Origin: CAIWHR01 sp963726765
GTDB taxonomy: Bacteria > Pseudomonadota > Gammaproteobacteria > Burkholderiales > Casimicrobiaceae
DNA: 64,000 bases
Assembly: GCA_963726765.1 (NCBI GenBank)
Contig: CAVSDH010000014.1
Coordinates: 62,001-126,000 of the forward strand
Direction of reading: 5' to 3'
Below the pieces are notes generated by a model. The model saw nothing but the letters and a program-made list of their open reading frames with translations, was not told the DNA's origin and did no database searches. Each line of letters starts with the position of its first letter. Positions within the stretch are counted from its first letter, which is position 1. Below are positions 1 through 8,660 of this stretch, piece after piece. The position numbers were made by a program, and so were the translations under genes.

Positions 1-696
1 GCGAGCTCTCCGCGCTGATGAACGCCTACCTGACGCCGATGACGGAGATCATCCACGCCGGTCGCGGCACCATCGACAAGTACATCGGCGACGCCATCAT
101 GGCCTTCTGGGGAGCGCCTCTGGCGAACGCGCGCCACGCGCAGGATGCCGTCGCGGCGGCGCTCTCGATGCAGGAGCGGATGGAGCCGCTGCGCGCGCAG
201 TTCCGTGCGCGCGGCTGGCCGGCGCTCGCGATCGGCATCGGCCTCAACACCGGCGCGATGAACGTCGGCGACATGGGCTCGCGCTTCCGCAAGGCCTACA
301 CGGTGCTGGGCGACGCGGTCAATCTCGCGTCGCGGCTCGAGGGGCTGACGAAGGTCTACGGCGTGGGCATCCTGTGCGGCGAGGAGACGAAACGCGCGGC
401 GCCGGAATTCGTCTGGCGCGAGGTCGATCGCGTACGCGTCAAGGGCCGGGCCCAGGCGCTCTCGATCTGGGAGCCGCTGGGGCGCGAGGTCGACACGGCA
501 GCAGCCGCGGACCTCTCGCGGTGGAACGAGGCGCTCGCGCACTATCGCGCACGGAATTTCGCCGCGGCCGCCGCGATTCTCGCCGCGCTGCCGGACCGGC
601 CCGTCCACCGGCTTTTCGGCGAGCGCTGCGCGGCGCGGCATGAAGTCGCCGCCTCCGGCCGACTGGGACGGCGCGACCAACTTCGCAACCAAGTGA
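1..696 (+). CDS. Class III adenylate/guanylate cyclase, C-terminal part (5' cut by window; frameshift near 635)
   Basis: This is the catalytic domain of a class III nucleotide cyclase, which makes a cyclic nucleotide from ATP or GTP. The open frame runs in from the left edge. It shows the metal-binding segment DKYIGDAIMAFWG (about residues 25-37 of the visible part) and the later segment LGDAVNLASRLE, both typical of the family. The frame that reads LFGERCAA loses register near base 635. The usual C-terminal tail (PPPADWDGATNF, stop at 694-696) continues one frame over, so a single-base indel is likely. The sensory N-terminus lies outside the window. It converges on the octaheme cytochrome gene with a 6-bp gap. 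Family assignment is firm; substrate and signal are unknown. Confidence 0.85.
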
Positions 697-702
697 CCGG
701 CT

Positions 703-3089
703 TCAGCGCGTGGCGGGACGCGAAAGCGACGCGGCGAGCTGCGCGTACTCGGTGTTTTCGGGATCGAGCTCGGTCAGCTTCCTCGCATAGCGAAGCGCGT
801 CGTCGCGTCGACCCGCGCCGGAGGAAAAATGGGCGAGCCCGAACAGCACGTCACGGTCGTTCGGTTGCGCCTTCAATGCGACGGACAGCACCTCCAGCGC
901 TTCCTTCGAACGCCCCACGTCGTTGAGCGCGACCGCGTAGACATACGCATAGCGCGCATTCTCCGGAGCGAGTTTCGCCGCCTCGCCGAACTCGCGCAAT
1001 CCGTCCGCGTGGCGCTTCTCGCGCACGAGTGTCAGCCCCAGCGCGTGGTGCAGGGCCGCGGCGCGCGGCGCGTTCGCGATGCCCTGCCGCAGTACGGACT
1101 CGGCCTCGGACTCGGCGCCGCGGGTGCGGTAGACATCGGCGAGATTCACGCGCGCCTCCACCGAAGTCGGATCGATCTCGAGCGCCTTGCGGAACTCGGC
1201 GATCGCGGCGGCCGGGTCGCCGCGCGTGGCGTGGAGGTTGCCGAGGTTCATCCGGCCTTCGGGTCGATCCGCGAGATAGGTTTGCGTCGCAACGTATTCG
1301 TCGAGTGCCTTCGCGAATGCCGCCCGGTCGGCCGCCGGCAACCGCGCTTCCGGCGGGCCCGCGAGCGCGTGCGCCGCCTCGATGCGCACACCTCTTGCAG
1401 GGTCGTTCAGCATGCGGGGCAGGTAGCGAAGCCGTGTTGCCGGATCGGCGGCGCCGATCGCGTCGACCGCGGCGAGTCGCACCAGCGCGTCCGGATCGTT
1501 CAACGCGCGCGTGACCGCGGGAAGCGATGACGGCGAAAGCATTCGCCCCAGTCGCTCGATCGCGCTCGCGCGCACGATCGCGGGTTGCGCGGCGTCGTCG
1601 GCGAGAGTCATGAGCGCGCCGCGCGCGCCGGGCGCACCGACGTTTCCTGCCTGCAGCGCGGCTGCGAACGTCTGGTAACCGACCGGCGTGCGCCCGGTCC
1701 ACTGGCGAATCGCGTCCGCTGCCCACTGCGGCGATTTCTTCGTGTGGCACTGATTGCACGCGTTGGGCATTCCGAACTTCGCCGACAGGTCGGGGCGGGG
1801 AATGCGCAGCGAGTGATCGCGCCGCGGGTCGACCCGCATGTAGGTCGTGGTGGGCATGTGGCAGGCGACGCAGCGGGCACCGGGGGTGGCCTGCGCGTGA
1901 TGCGTGTGCGCAGGCACGTCGAATTTCGCCGGTTGATGGCATTGCGCGCACAGCTCGTTGTCCGGGCGCCGCAATTCCTGCGTGTGCGGATCGTGACAAT
2001 CGGAACAGGTGACGCCCTTTGCGTGCATCCTGCTCTGCGCGAAGGAGCCCCACTCGTAGACCTCGTCGCGAATCTGACCGTCGTTCCAGTACAGGCCCTC
2101 GTCCAGCAGCGACAACCGGTGCGTGTCCTGCGGCGGCTTGCCGTGAACGTAATCGTCCGAGAGGCGCGCGGCGCGGGCGTGGCAGCGGGCGCACATGTCG
2201 ATCTCCCGCGACGACGTTCGGGGGATGCTGCGCTGCGCATTGCCGGTCGCTCGCCACCGGGACCCACGTGACGCCCTTGCGCTCGTTGAGCGCGAGCGCG
2301 AGGCCGCTGTCCGCCGGTGAGTAGCCCTTGGCGCGCGCCCGCGCCACGTGATCGGCTCCCGGTCCGTGGCACGCTTCGCAAGCGACGTTGATTTCCGCCC
2401 ACGTCGTGGCGAACCGGCCGCTCGCGGCATCGAAATTCTTGCGCAGCCGGGTCGAGTGGCACTCGGCGCACATGAAATTCCAGTTCTGGTTGACGCCGGT
2501 CCAGTGCAGCGGATCGCCTGCGCGCAGGTTCTGACCGGGATAGAGGTGAAACCAGCGCTGGCCGCCTTGCGCCTTCGGCCGCGAATCCCAGGCGATGCCG
2601 AGTGCCTGCAGGCGTCCCCCGGGAAGCGCGATCAGATACTGCTGCAGCGGCGCCACGCCGAACGTGTATTTGATCTCGAAGTCGGCGACCTTGCCGTCGG
2701 GCCCGTCGGTGCGGACGTAGTATCGGCCGTCGCGCCGCGAAAACACCGACGTCGTTCCGGCATAGGCGAATTTCGCGTTCCCGAAATCGCCCAGCACGCT
2801 CGTCGCGTCGGCCACCTGCATCGCCTGCCGATGGCGCGATTGCGACCACGCGTCGTACTGCGCCGCATGGCATTCGCGGCAGACGGCCGCTCCGACGTGA
2901 TCCTTGGCGACAGCCTTGCGCGGGACCGTCCGCCGGAACGGTGACCGGCGCCGGTTGCGCGGCCGTCAGGAGCGGGACGACGAGCAGCGCCGCGCCGATG
3001 CCCTCGAGGGCCGCGAACAAATGTGCCCGTCGGAATGCGAGGCGATACGCGGCGGCGGCGACGGTCAGCACGGTCCGGCGCCGGCGCAT
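703..3089 (-). CDS. Octaheme c-type cytochrome with HEAT and TPR repeats (two apparent frameshifts)
   Basis: This predicted periplasmic or surface electron-transfer protein has about 795 residues once two indels near 2915 and 2245 are bridged. Eight CXXCH heme-attachment motifs are readable: CRECH, CAECH, CEACH, CARCH, CSDCH, CAQCH, CVACH and CNQCH. A HEAT-like helical repeat stretch follows, then several TPR units at the C-terminus. The start at 3089 is chosen because it gives a basic, hydrophobic leader (MRRRRTVLTVAA...) and overlaps the end of the FecR gene by about 25 bp. The family (multiheme cytochrome with TPR) is known but its partners are mostly uncharacterised. It is the last gene of a three-gene minus-strand unit with the FecR and TPR-barrel genes. 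Confidence 0.85.
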
Positions 3090-4570
3090 CTGCGATAGCC
3101 GACCACGCCTTCGATCACGCCGCCCCCGCGCGCGTTGATGAAGTAGTCGAGACCGATCCCGCTGCCGCCCGTGCCGGCGAAGAAGCCGGCGAAATTGCCG
3201 GCGACGAGCGATTGGCAGGCGTTGCCGGTGCAGCCAACCGACGCTCCCGGTCCCGATGTCGAAAAGAGGCCGTTGTTGATGCCGGTGGTGCCGCCCATCG
3301 TGTACGTGGCATTCGTGAAGCCGACGGTGAGTCCGGTCAGCGTGAGTTGCGCCGTGCCGAAATTGACATTGATCGATCCGCCCGAAACCAGCGTGCCGGT
3401 GGCGCCCGTACCCGAGTCCGTCGGCCGCGTACCGCCGACGGGGGTGTAGGAAAACTGTCCGGAGCCCGGCAGCGACGGCGACAGGTTGCCGTATATGTAA
3501 TGGAGGTTGCCGCCGTCGTTGCGCACGGTGGTGCCATCCGGCAGCCGCTGGACGATCGTCGATCCCTTCCCCTCCCAGCGGCCCCAGTTGAGCCCGGCCC
3601 CGGTGCCGTCGCTGCCGCTGTCGACGATGTTGGCGGAGCCGACGTTCGCGGCGAGGCTGTCGTTGACGAATGACGTCACCTGCCCGCTGCCGTTGACGCC
3701 GATCGCCAGGCCGGGATCGCGCGTCGTGCCGAGCTCGAGCGTGTAGCGATCGGATCCGACGACGATCGCACGCGCGTTTTCCGGCGCGATGAGATTGCGA
3801 TCCTCGGTCGCCATGTACGTGAACGGAGGCACGGGCAGCGCTGGCGGGAGGCCGAATTCCGGCACGCTCGCGAATTTGAGCTCGCCGGACGCGGGCGCCG
3901 CGGCGACGGGGCGCGACGGAAGGCGATCCGCGAGGAAATCCGGCGGCGTCAGATAGCGCTGCGGGGCCTCCCCGTCGGGGACGAAGAAGTACTCGCCCGC
4001 AGGATAGTCCGCATCGCCCAGCGCGGTCGCGATCGCGAGGATGCCGTCGAACACACCTCCGTAGAGGCCCGGTCGCGCCGACGCGCCCTGCGTCACGCAT
4101 TGCCCCGGTGCGCAGCTCTGCAATGCGTAATGCGTGCCGCGGATGCCGATCGTCGCCTGCGTGGTCAGCACCTGGTATCGGTCCCTGTTGATCTGGCCGA
4201 TGCTGCCCGTCACCGTGCGAAATCCTCCGCGCACCAGGCGGAAAACGGCGCGCTCGTTGCCCGCGGCGGCGGCGGTGAATTCGAAGGTTTCGATGCGAAA
4301 CTCGGAATCGGGCTTCAGCGCGACGAGCGCGGCGTCCGAGAAGCGCAGCTGGGCGTGGCTCTGCGCGCCGGTGACGATCGAATCGCCGACGCTGATTTCC
4401 GCGCCGCTCGCGAGCCGGATGCGCTCGGCGCCACGCACGGCGACGACGTCCCCGACGGCGAGCACGACGCGGCCGGCGACCTGCGCCGTCGCGGCGCCCG
4501 AAAGCAGCACCAGCAGCGGCATTGCGAACAGCGCGGCAAGGCGTCTCGACGATGCGGGGCGTGGCGTCAT
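3065..4570 (-). CDS. FecR-domain secreted protein
   Basis: About 501 residues. It has an N-terminal signal peptide (MTPRPASSRRLAALFAMPLL, then a short hydrophobic core ending near ATAQ) and a FecR-like domain over about residues 30-150 (GDVVAVRG, GDSIVTGAQSHAQLRFSD, ATIGIRGTHY). A glycine/threonine-rich C-terminal half looks like an extracellular beta-rich domain. Free-standing FecR domains of this kind occur in secreted proteins and are not the classical sigma-factor regulator with a transmembrane helix. The start ATG overlaps the stop of the upstream barrel gene (ATGA), so translation is probably coupled. The exact function is unknown. Confidence 0.8.
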   Translation of the reverse strand: MTPRPASSRRLAALFAMPLLVLLSGAATAQVAGRVVLAVGDVVAVRGAERIRLASGAEISVGDSIVTGAQSHAQLRFSDAALVALKPDSEFRIETFEFTAAAAGNERAVFRLVRGGFRTVTGSIGQINRDRYQVLTTQATIGIRGTHYALQSCAPGQCVTQGASARPGLYGGVFDGILAIATALGDADYPAGEYFFVPDGEAPQRYLTPPDFLADRLPSRPVAAAPASGELKFASVPEFGLPPALPVPPFTYMATEDRNLIAPENARAIVVGSDRYTLELGTTRDPGLAIGVNGSGQVTSFVNDSLAANVGSANIVDSGSDGTGAGLNWGRWEGKGSTIVQRLPDGTTVRNDGGNLHYIYGNLSPSLPGSGQFSYTPVGGTRPTDSGTGATGTLVSGGSINVNFGTAQLTLTGLTVGFTNATYTMGGTTGINNGLFSTSGPGASVGCTGNACQSLVAGNFAGFFAGTGGSGIGLDYFINARGGGVIEGVVGYRRCAGAGPC

Positions 4571-5896
4571 TTGTATTCGTACCGCATCTTGAGCGCGCCG
4601 ACGCTGCGCGAGTACTCGAACAGCGCGAGGTTCGAATTGTTGCGCGCGTACTGGTACTCGAGGCGCGCGCTCCAGTTCCGCGAGAAGAAATAAGCGGCGC
4701 CGAGATTGAGCGCCCAGTTGTCGTCGCGGCGGCTCACGTCGAGGATCGGGTAGGGGGCGTCGTAGTCGCTGCGCACCCACGCGAGCGAGGCGGTGAGCGC
4801 CCAGGGCGGCGACGGCGTGATCGTGGCGTCGGCCACGGCGCCATAGAGACGGCGGCCGAGGTAGGCGTAACCCTCGGTATCGTGTTCGTCGCCGACGTAC
4901 GCGGTGAGATTCATCACCGGCTGGCCCGCCGCGACCCACTGCTGCCGGTACGTGGCCGCGACGGCCAGGTAATCGGCGTTGCGCGCGGCGTTGTTGCCGG
5001 TATAGGAAAGACGCGCGTATTGCGGCGTCACCGAGACGAGCGCGCGCTCCGAGAGCTGGCGGCGCCACTCGAGGCCCACGCCGTCGCTCGAACGGAACCG
5101 TGCACCGTCGACCGCGATCTCGCCGTGCGCGTAGGTGAGCGCAAGCCAGTCGCGCCCGGCGAGATAGCTCAGGCCCGCGGCGACCGATCCGTTCGCGAGA
5201 TCGAATTCCGATGCGCTCCCGTAGAACGTGCCATTGCCGAGGATCGATCCGAACACCGCGACACCGGGTGCGACCGGATACGTTCCGCGCAAGCCGGCGG
5301 CCGCCCAGCCGAAGCCCGAACCCTGTCGCGACGCCGAGGGCCGGAACCACCACTGCGCCGAACGTCGGCAGCGTGATGTCCGATTGCGCGACGCCCGCGT
5401 TGGCGTTGCTGTCGTAGCCGCCTCCCAGCTCGACGTACGCAAAGAATGTCGGGTGATACTGCGCTTCGCGGACGCGGAGGGCGTCGAGGTAGCGGTCGAT
5501 GCCGGCCTGTACCGCCGGAGGCGGCGCTTCCTTCGAGACCGCCTCGAACTCGGCGCGCGCGCGCGGGTTGTCGCCGGCGTAGAAATAGGCGCGGGCGAGC
5601 TCGAGGCGAGCGCGCGTGTCGTCGGGATAGCGCAGCACGTAGCGCTCGAGCGCGAACACGCCGATGCCGGCGCGGCCGACGTCGACCGCCGCGATCCCGC
5701 ACCAGAGGTCCGCGCGCGGATCGGCGTCGACGTCGATCGCCGAGCAGCGCGCGTAGGCGCCCGCCGCGTCGCCGGCTTCGACCAGCGTCCGCACGTCGTC
5801 GGTGGGGGTCGCCTGCGCCGGCGTCGAAGCCCAAACGGCGAACATCGCGATTGCGAGCGCGTTGGCATTGCAGCGCAGTAGCGAGTGACAATCCAT
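4567..5896 (-). CDS. Outer-membrane beta-barrel protein with N-terminal TPR region (frameshift near 5325)
   Basis: About 443 residues after repair. A signal peptide (MDCHSLLRCNANALAIAMFAV..., cleavage near PAQA) precedes TPR-like helices (residues about 25-130). The rest has the alternating aromatic strand pattern of an outer-membrane barrel, ending in MRYEYK. The architecture resembles surface-assembly or secretion modifier proteins with TPR plus barrel (DUF560/SLAM-like), but I cannot confirm that family from sequence alone. The N-terminal half and the barrel are in different frames, joined near 5325, so one indel is likely. It is the first gene of the minus-strand unit with FecR and the octaheme cytochrome, and could provide the barrel for that cytochrome. 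Confidence 0.75.
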
Positions 5897-5907
5897 GGAA
5901 GCGGTCG

Positions 5908-5917
5908 ATCATAGCAA
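5908..5917 (-). promoter_or_regulatory. Extended -10 promoter element for the TPR-barrel gene
   Basis: On the minus strand the sequence reads TTGCTATGAT: a TGn extension plus the -10 hexamer TATGAT. No good -35 is seen. It lies only about 12 bp from the chosen start at 5896, so either the leader is very short or translation starts further in. The same ten bases occur ahead of maeB. Confidence 0.4.
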
Positions 5918-5966
5918 GGGGGGTGGGTCGGGGGAAGGGCCGCGCAGGTGCGCGGATCGAACGGGG

Positions 5967-5994
5967 TTACAAATCGCGCTTCGGCGGCTACACT
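5967..5994 (+). promoter_or_regulatory. Candidate sigma70 promoter of the plus-strand cytochrome operon
   Basis: TTACAA (5967-5972), a 16-bp spacer, then TACACT (5989-5994). It lies in the divergent gap between the two cytochrome units. Transcription would begin near 6000, just before ATG codons at 6014 and 6023. That argues against any start upstream of the promoter. The call rests on sequence match only. Confidence 0.5.
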
Positions 5995-6013
5995 CGGTTC
6001 TCAGGGCCACGCG

Positions 6014-6899
6014 ATGCACTCGATGCGTGGCGGGTTCGTGGCGAGCGGGTTGCGGGGGGAGCACGTGCGGCACCAGTCGCTGCTGGCGTATGCGAAATAC
6101 CGGTGGGCGAAGATAGCCTTCGTGGTCATCGCCGCGGCAATCGCCGCGTACGCGTTCGACCGGTCGCCGCACGGGCATTACGGCGGCAGCGCGCTCGGCT
6201 ACACGCTGGGGACGATCGGCGTGCTGCTGATCGCCTGGCTGACGTGGTTCGGCGTGCGCAAGCGCCGGTACGGCTCGACCGCGGGCACGTTGCTCGGCTG
6301 GCTCTCGGCGCACGTTTACCTCGGCGTCAGCCTTCTCGTCATCGCGACGCTGCATGCGGCGTTCGAAGTCGGCTGGAATGTCCACACGCTCGCCTACGCG
6401 CTGATGGTGGCCGTGATTCTCTCCGGTTTCTACGGCGTCTACGCCTATCTGCGGCATCCGCGCGGCATCACCGACGTCCTGGGCGACGACACGCAGGAAT
6501 CGCTGCTCCTGAAGATCGCGGACCTCGACCGCCAGATGCGCACGCTCGCGCTGTCGCTGCCGGACGCGGTCAACCGCCTCGTCCTGGCGGCTGCGCAGGG
6601 GACGCGGATCGGCGGCGGCTTCTGGGCGCAGCTTTCCGGAAGCGGCGGGCAATGCCCGACCGACGGCGGCGGTCACGGGGCTGCAGTCGGTCGGCAAGAC
6701 GCTGCGCGGCAACGACGCCCGGGTAAACCAGCAGCTCTACGCGCTCATGGTGCGCAAGCGGGAGCTGGTCGGCCGCGCCCGGGTCGCCGTCAAGCTGAAG
6801 GCGCGCCTCGACGTCTGGCTCTACCTGCACGTGCCGCTGACGATCGCGCTGCTCGCCGCGCTCGTCGCGCACGTCGTCAGCGTGTTCTTCTACTGGTAG
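6014..6899 (+). CDS. Predicted diheme cytochrome b membrane protein (frameshift near 6645)
   Basis: About 295 residues after repair, with several hydrophobic helices. Two of them carry histidine pairs with exactly 13 residues between: SAH...TLH in the helix near residues 100-115, and YLH...VAH in the last helix before the terminal FFYW. The H-x13-H pair in two helices is the classic arrangement for two stacked b hemes in quinol-oxidising membrane cytochromes. The stretch between the helix groups is soluble and polar. The frame changes near 6645, which I read as an indel. The start is 6014 or 6023, both just after a candidate promoter. The stop is 12 bp before the FHA-decaheme gene. I infer a role in taking electrons from the quinone pool; no close family is recognised. 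Confidence 0.65.
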
Positions 6900-6911
6900 G
6901 CGCGTGACCGG

Positions 6912-8660
6912 ATGAAACTCGCCATCGTCACCGTCACCCGCAACCGCAAGGGGCAGCCCGTGCGCGCCGCGCGGACGATCGAGGGAGAATCGTTCGCCGT
7001 CGGCCGCGGCACGAAGTGCGCGGTTTACCTTCCCGACCCGCGCGTCGCGCTCGAGCACGCGACGATCTTCCGTGCCGAAGGCGCGATCCGGCTCGCCGCG
7101 GTGGGCTCGGCGACGCTGCTGGTGGACGGGCGGCCGGATCCCGAAGCCACGCTTGCGCCGGGCGCGACGGTCGAGGTCGGGCCGTATCTCCTGACCGTCG
7201 AGGCCCCGCCTCCCGGGACGGACCTCGCGATCGCCATCGAGTTGCAGCGCCCGCTGCCCGACGATCTCGCCGAGATCAAGGCGCGGTCGCGCCTGTCGCT
7301 CGCGGCGACAGGACTCGCGAAACGCAAGCCCGCCTGGGTGCTGTTCGCGATGGTGCTCTTGCTGTTCCTCGTGGTTCCGGTCATCAACGCCGTGCTGCCG
7401 CCCCTGCGCGCGCTGACCGCACAGATGTGGCTGACGCCGGACCAGTCGTGGAATCCTGGCCCGCTTGCGGCGGGACACGACGCGTTCGGGCACGAATGCG
7501 GCAAATGCCACGAAGCCCCGTTCGTCCGCGTGCGCGACCGTGCGTGCCTCGGCTGTCATCAGAAGATTCCGGGGCACGCACCCACTGCGCAACTGCAGGC
7601 CGATCTCTTCGGCGGAACGCGCTGCGCGAACTGCCACGCCGACCACAAGGGAACGAACGGACTCGTGCGCGCGGACTCGGCGTTGTGCGCGGATTGCCAC
7701 CAGGCGCTGAAGCAGCGGTACGCGGAGACGACGCTCGGGGACGCCTCCGATTTCGCCGGCGCGCATCCGGAGTTCAAGGTCACGCTCTGGCAGGGGCCCG
7801 GCCGCGACGACGTCAAGCGCGTCGCGCAGGGCGACAAGGCCAATCTCGTCGAACGTTCGCGGCTCAAGTTTCCGCACGAGGATCATCTGAAGCAGAGCAT
7901 TCGCGGCGCCAAGGGACGCGTAACGCTCGAGTGCCGGAGCTGCCACGAGCCCGATGCCAGCGGCAAGACGTTCCTGCCCGTCACGATGAAGAAGCACTGC
8001 ATCGACTGCCACACGCTGGAGTTCGAGCCGGCGGTGACGACGCGCCAGGTCCCGCACGGATCGGTGGACGACGTGTTGTTGACCATGCAGGAGTTCTATG
8101 CAAGCATCGCCTTGAACGACGTCGCGGTCGACACCATCGACACGGGCGAGATCCGGCGGAGCATATCGAGGCCTGCCGGGGGCGCGGTCACCGAAGAGCA
8201 GCGCCAGCGTGCGCTCGCGTGGGCCCGCGCCAAGGCCGGCAAGGTCGCGCAGGATCTGTTCGAAGCGCGGGTGTGCATCGTGTGTCACGAGGTCGTCCGA
8301 ATGCCGCTACCGGGAAGGGGACAGAACGAGATCGCGTGGAACATTGCGGCGGTTCACGTTTCTTCGGGCTGGCTGCCCAAATCCCGGTTCGATCACCTGA
8401 GCCATCGCACCTACAAGTGCGCCGACTGCCACGACCGCGTGGCGAAGTCGAAGGCGAGCAGCGACGTCGCGATTCCCGACATCGAAACCTGCCGGACCTG
8501 CCACGCGGGCAACGAACCCGTCGCGAACAAGGTGGTTTCCACGTGCATCGCGTGCCACGCGTTCCACGTGCCCGGCCACGCGCCGATGGGACGGCGCGCG
8601 GACGCGGACCACGGCCGCGGACTTGCCGGCACGCCGGCGAGCGCAAGGAATCTGCAATGA
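6912..8660 (+). CDS. FHA domain - transmembrane helix - decaheme cytochrome c fusion
   Basis: 582 residues in three parts. Residues about 20-90 form an FHA-like domain (GESFAVGRGTKCAVYL, the GRG signature), a phosphothreonine-binding fold. A single transmembrane helix lies at about 137-155 (PAWVLFAMVLLLFLVVPVI). The remainder is periplasmic and carries ten CXXCH motifs at about 196, 212, 238, 259, 341, 363, 455, 503, 527 and 545. The orientation would put the FHA part in the cytoplasm and the hemes outside, linking a phospho-signal to electron flow; that is inference. It follows the predicted cytochrome b by 12 bp, and its stop overlaps the next start (ATGA). No indel is seen here. Confidence 0.85.
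   Translation: MKLAIVTVTRNRKGQPVRAARTIEGESFAVGRGTKCAVYLPDPRVALEHATIFRAEGAIRLAAVGSATLLVDGRPDPEATLAPGATVEVGPYLLTVEAPPPGTDLAIAIELQRPLPDDLAEIKARSRLSLAATGLAKRKPAWVLFAMVLLLFLVVPVINAVLPPLRALTAQMWLTPDQSWNPGPLAAGHDAFGHECGKCHEAPFVRVRDRACLGCHQKIPGHAPTAQLQADLFGGTRCANCHADHKGTNGLVRADSALCADCHQALKQRYAETTLGDASDFAGAHPEFKVTLWQGPGRDDVKRVAQGDKANLVERSRLKFPHEDHLKQSIRGAKGRVTLECRSCHEPDASGKTFLPVTMKKHCIDCHTLEFEPAVTTRQVPHGSVDDVLLTMQEFYASIALNDVAVDTIDTGEIRRSISRPAGGAVTEEQRQRALAWARAKAGKVAQDLFEARVCIVCHEVVRMPLPGRGQNEIAWNIAAVHVSSGWLPKSRFDHLSHRTYKCADCHDRVAKSKASSDVAIPDIETCRTCHAGNEPVANKVVSTCIACHAFHVPGHAPMGRRADADHGRGLAGTPASARNLQ

Noticed and set aside
3089..4570. FecR protein as a sigma-factor regulator
   Set aside because: No transmembrane helix after the cytoplasmic part and no sigma factor gene nearby; it has a signal peptide instead.
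5948..6013. Upstream start for the cytochrome b gene
   Set aside because: It lies before the candidate promoter at 5967-5994 and adds a polar stretch with no leader character; 6014 or 6023 fits better.
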